Source of the DNA: CAZGWJ01 sp964529445 | GTDB lineage: Bacteria; Oederibacteriota; Muellerivitia; Muellerivitales; Muellerivitaceae | Reading direction: 5' to 3' | DNA: 22,365 bases | Assembly (NCBI GenBank): GCA_964529445.1 | Contig: CAZGWJ010000040.1 | Span: forward strand, 1-22,365 | Part shown: in pieces, positions 20,291-22,365 of the stretch | Layout of the letters: every line of letters begins with the position of its first letter | How positions within the stretch are numbered: the first letter of the stretch is position 1 | The notes under the pieces: generated by a model | What the model saw: the letters and a program-made list of their open reading frames with translations, nothing else | Database searches by the model: none | What the model was told of the DNA's origin: nothing | Made by a program: the position numbers and the translations under genes

Positions 20291-21403
20291 ATGGCAGCCG
20301 ATTCAGGTCTTGAGGACATCGTCGCAACGACGACGACCATCTGTTCCATCGAGAACGGTGTCCTGGCGTACCGAGGGATCACCATCGAGGAACTGGCCGA
20401 GAAGGCCCGTTTCGACGAGGTGGCCTACCTCCTTCTTTATGCGAGGTTCCCCACGAGGGACGAACTCGCCCGGTTCGAGATGGCGCTCGCCGAGGGAGGC
20501 CGTCTCCAGCCCGAGGCCTTGGATTTCCTCAAGCACGTCCCCACGGTGGCCATGCCGATGGACTGGCTACGCACCGTCGTCTCCGCCATGTCCTTCTGGG
20601 ATCCCGACACGGGCGACAATTCGGTCGAGGCCAATATGCGCAAGGCCGTCCGCCTCACCGGCATGGTGTCGTCCCTCGTGGCCGCCTTCGATCGGCTTCG
20701 CAACGGCAAAGAACCCCTTTCCCCCCGCCTCGACCGGTCCCTCGCCTGGAATTTCCTCTACATGTTGAAGGGCAAGGAACCCGACGAGGATTCCGTCCGG
20801 GTCTTCGACATCTGCCTGACCCTTCACGCCGAGCACGAATTGAACGCCTCGACGTTCGCGGCCCGTGTCACGGCCGCCACCCTGAACGACATGTACTCGT
20901 CCGTGACTTCCGCCATCGGGGCCCTGAAGGGCACCCTGCACGGCGGCGCGAACAAGCGGGTCATGAGGATGCTCGAGAAGATCGGGGATCCCGCCAAGGC
21001 CGCCGAGTGGGTGAAGGACGCCCTGGCCCGCAAGGAGCGCATCATGGGCTTCGGGCACCGGGTCTACAAGAATGGCGATCCGCGCGCGGCCATCCTCAAG
21101 AAACTTTCCGAGGAGATGGCCCGCAAGACGGGGGACATGCGCTGGTACGAGATCTCCTGCGTGGTGGACGAGGCCGTGCAGAGGGCGAAGAAGATCCTAC
21201 CGAACGTGGATTTCTATTCCGCCTCGGTGTACCACTACCTGGGCATCCCGACCGACCTCTTCACGTTGATCTTCGCCTGCAGCCGCATCGCCGGCTGGGC
21301 GGCCCATGTGAACGAGCAGTTGGCCAACAACCGGCTCATTCGGCCTCGCGCCGAATACACGGGTCAATGGGACCAGCATTACGTTCCCATCGACCAGCGG
21401 TAG
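20291..21403 (+). CDS. Citrate synthase (possibly 2-methylcitrate synthase)
   Basis: A 370-residue enzyme of the short bacterial/archaeal citrate synthase type. It condenses acetyl-CoA and oxaloacetate at the entry to the TCA cycle. The catalytic triad is visible: His217 in LKGTLHGGAN, His256 in GFGHRVYKNGDPRA and Asp307 in NVDFYSASVYHYLGIP. HAEHELNASTFAARV is the other conserved substrate-binding block. The N-terminal YRGITIEELAE and the C-terminal RIAGWAAHVNEQ, RPRAEYTG motifs are standard. It lacks the long N-terminal domain of NADH-inhibited E. coli-type GltA. Sequence alone does not exclude 2-methylcitrate synthase; no prp genes are adjacent. GGAAGGGG is 7 bases before the ATG. Confidence 0.93.
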   Translation: MAADSGLEDIVATTTTICSIENGVLAYRGITIEELAEKARFDEVAYLLLYARFPTRDELARFEMALAEGGRLQPEALDFLKHVPTVAMPMDWLRTVVSAMSFWDPDTGDNSVEANMRKAVRLTGMVSSLVAAFDRLRNGKEPLSPRLDRSLAWNFLYMLKGKEPDEDSVRVFDICLTLHAEHELNASTFAARVTAATLNDMYSSVTSAIGALKGTLHGGANKRVMRMLEKIGDPAKAAEWVKDALARKERIMGFGHRVYKNGDPRAAILKKLSEEMARKTGDMRWYEISCVVDEAVQRAKKILPNVDFYSASVYHYLGIPTDLFTLIFACSRIAGWAAHVNEQLANNRLIRPRAEYTGQWDQHYVPIDQR

Positions 21404-21426
21404 AAACGGGACTTCCCCGACCTTTG

Positions 21427-21461
21427 CCCTCTCCCCTTGCGGGAGAAGGAAGGGTGAGGGG
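21427..21461. repeat. REP-like intergenic palindrome (CCCTCTCCC type)
   Basis: CTCCC (21431-21435) and GGGAG (21441-21445) form a hairpin around CTTGC, with outer CCCT/AGGG complementarity. In the plus frame it reads PSPLAGEGRVRG, a translation commonly met in spurious ORFs because this palindrome family is scattered through many bacterial genomes. It sits between the citrate synthase stop and a terminator. Confidence 0.6.
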
Positions 21462-21487
21462 TTTCTTTGGACGTCAGTTTCTTCGAG

Positions 21488-21514
21488 GGGGCGGGTTTCA
21501 AACCCGCCTCTTTT
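21488..21514 (+). terminator. Intrinsic terminator after citrate synthase
   Basis: GGCGGGTTT (21490-21498) and AAACCCGCC (21500-21508) are perfectly complementary; GGCGGG/CCCGCC would form the stem with TTTCAAA as loop. TCTTTTGTT follows. It separates citrate synthase from the ABC transporter gene. Confidence 0.8.
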
Positions 21515-21547
21515 GTTAGGGCCCCTCGGCCCCCGCCCTTCCTCTGC

Positions 21548-21553
21548 TACAAT
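21548..21553 (+). promoter_or_regulatory. -10 box immediately before the MsbA-like gene
   Basis: TACAAT preceded by CTGC, the same context as at 18011-18020. The ATG at 21563 is only 10 bases downstream, so the transcript would have a leader of about 0-4 bases. No clear -35 box is seen. Confidence 0.45.
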
Positions 21554-21562
21554 GTCCCGGCC

Positions 21563-22365
21563 ATGACCCGACCGAAAACTTCCCGGGAATCCTTCAGGAC
21601 CTATCTGCGCTTGCTGGCCTACCTGGGGCCCCACAAGCGCCGCCTCCTCGCCGCTCTGGTGTTGATGATGACCGCCGCCTCGGCCGCCACCGCCATGATG
21701 TTCCTCCTCAAGCCCATCATGGATGGCACCTTCGGCAAGGTGGAAGACCCCGTCCGGGCCCTGCAGACCCTCTGGACCTTGACCATCCCCCTCTTTCTAG
21801 GCGTCGCCTTCCTGCGATACGGCTCCGCCTACGGCCAGAACTACCTGATGGGGTACCTGAGCCAGAGGGTTGTGCAACGGCTTCGCGTCGACCTTTACCG
21901 GCATTTCCTGGAGCTCCCGCTCTCCTTCTTCACGGTTCAGCGAACCGGGGGCCTGGCTTCCCGCATCATCAACGACGTGCTCGTGCTCCAGAGCTCCGTC
22001 ACGAACGTCGTGGGTTCCGCGATCTCCTCCATCCTGACCTCGGCCGGACTCGTGGGCCTCCTCTTCTACCTGAACTGGCGTCTGGCCCTGGTGGCCCTCC
22101 TGGTCTTTCCCCTGGCCGTGTACCCCATCTCGCGTTTCGGCCGGAAACTGCGCCGCTCCTCGGGGGAGGGCCAGCAGTTGATGGCCGACCTGAACGCCCA
22201 TGTGCAGGAAACCTTGTCGGGCATCCGCGTGGTGAAGGGGTTCGGCCAGGAGGCGCACGAGCGGAGGCGTTTCGAGGGCATCAACGACGGCTTCTTCGGG
22301 GTCACGATGCACCAGGTCCGGGCGATCGCGGCCTCGGGGCCCATCGTCGAGATGGCCACCACGCT
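21563..22365 (+). CDS. msbA: MsbA-type lipid A ABC transporter, membrane domain (3' end outside window)
   Basis: The first 267 residues of an ABC exporter half-transporter. The transmembrane domain shows four of the expected six helices (LLAALVLMMTAASAATAMMF, IPLFLGVAFLRYG, SAISSILTSAGLVGLLFYL, LALVALLVFPLAVYPI) and the family motifs YLSQRVVQRLRVDLY, FFTVQRTGGLASRIINDV and VQETLSGIRVVKGFGQE. MsbA flips newly made core-lipid A across the inner membrane, fitting the lpx genes upstream. The nucleotide-binding domain lies beyond the window, so a different lipid exporter of the family cannot be excluded. There is no ribosome site; a -10 box ends 9 bases before the ATG, suggesting a leaderless mRNA. 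Confidence 0.85.
   Translation, partial: MTRPKTSRESFRTYLRLLAYLGPHKRRLLAALVLMMTAASAATAMMFLLKPIMDGTFGKVEDPVRALQTLWTLTIPLFLGVAFLRYGSAYGQNYLMGYLSQRVVQRLRVDLYRHFLELPLSFFTVQRTGGLASRIINDVLVLQSSVTNVVGSAISSILTSAGLVGLLFYLNWRLALVALLVFPLAVYPISRFGRKLRRSSGEGQQLMADLNAHVQETLSGIRVVKGFGQEAHERRRFEGINDGFFGVTMHQVRAIAASGPIVEMATT

Overview
The window is a GC-rich stretch of a didermic (Gram-negative) bacterial genome. It carries much of the lipid A pathway, periplasmic and outer-membrane proteins, and a 100-N scaffold gap flanked by an identical 55-base sequence, so it is almost certainly a short-read draft or metagenome scaffold. The fused LpxC-FabZ enzyme, LpxI instead of LpxH, Thr-Pro linker proteins and several promoter-proximal, apparently leaderless genes argue against an ordinary gammaproteobacterium. 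The phylum cannot be named from the sequence alone; a little-studied or candidate phylum is likely.

Layout. Bases 1-3877 (minus strand) hold the first 1292 codons of a very large secreted protein: signal peptide, two PPC-like beta-sandwich domains, a CBM9-like domain, three copies of a Cys-bracketed domain, then a long Thr-Pro repeat tail running off the window. It is absent from simple ORF lists because it has no stop inside the window. A divergent control region of about 300 bp follows, then a secreted beta-helix protein with a C-terminal membrane tail and a strong terminator. Next are two translationally coupled PilZ proteins (cyclic-di-GMP receptors) at 5413-6158.

From 6294 to 15410 runs one co-oriented block: skp/ompH, lpxD, the lpxC-fabZ fusion, lpxA and lpxI. 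Then come a GtrA-like flippase fused to a methyltransferase, a polyprenyl-phosphate-mannose-synthase-like GT2, and a GT-C membrane glycosyltransferase with two C-terminal PA14 domains. The first five make UDP-2,3-diacylglucosamine and then lipid X, plus a periplasmic chaperone. The last three have the same division of labour as phage-type GtrA/GtrB/GtrC glycosylation modules, and I regard them as the most interesting part of the window.

After the gap, an outer-membrane beta-barrel protein and a YdjM-family membrane protein lie on the minus strand. They are followed on the plus strand by an unknown polytopic membrane protein, a DUF1573 exported protein, citrate synthase, and the start of an MsbA-type lipid A flippase cut by the window edge. 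lpxB, lpxK and bamA are not in the window. No rRNA, tRNA, CRISPR array, transposase or phage gene was seen.
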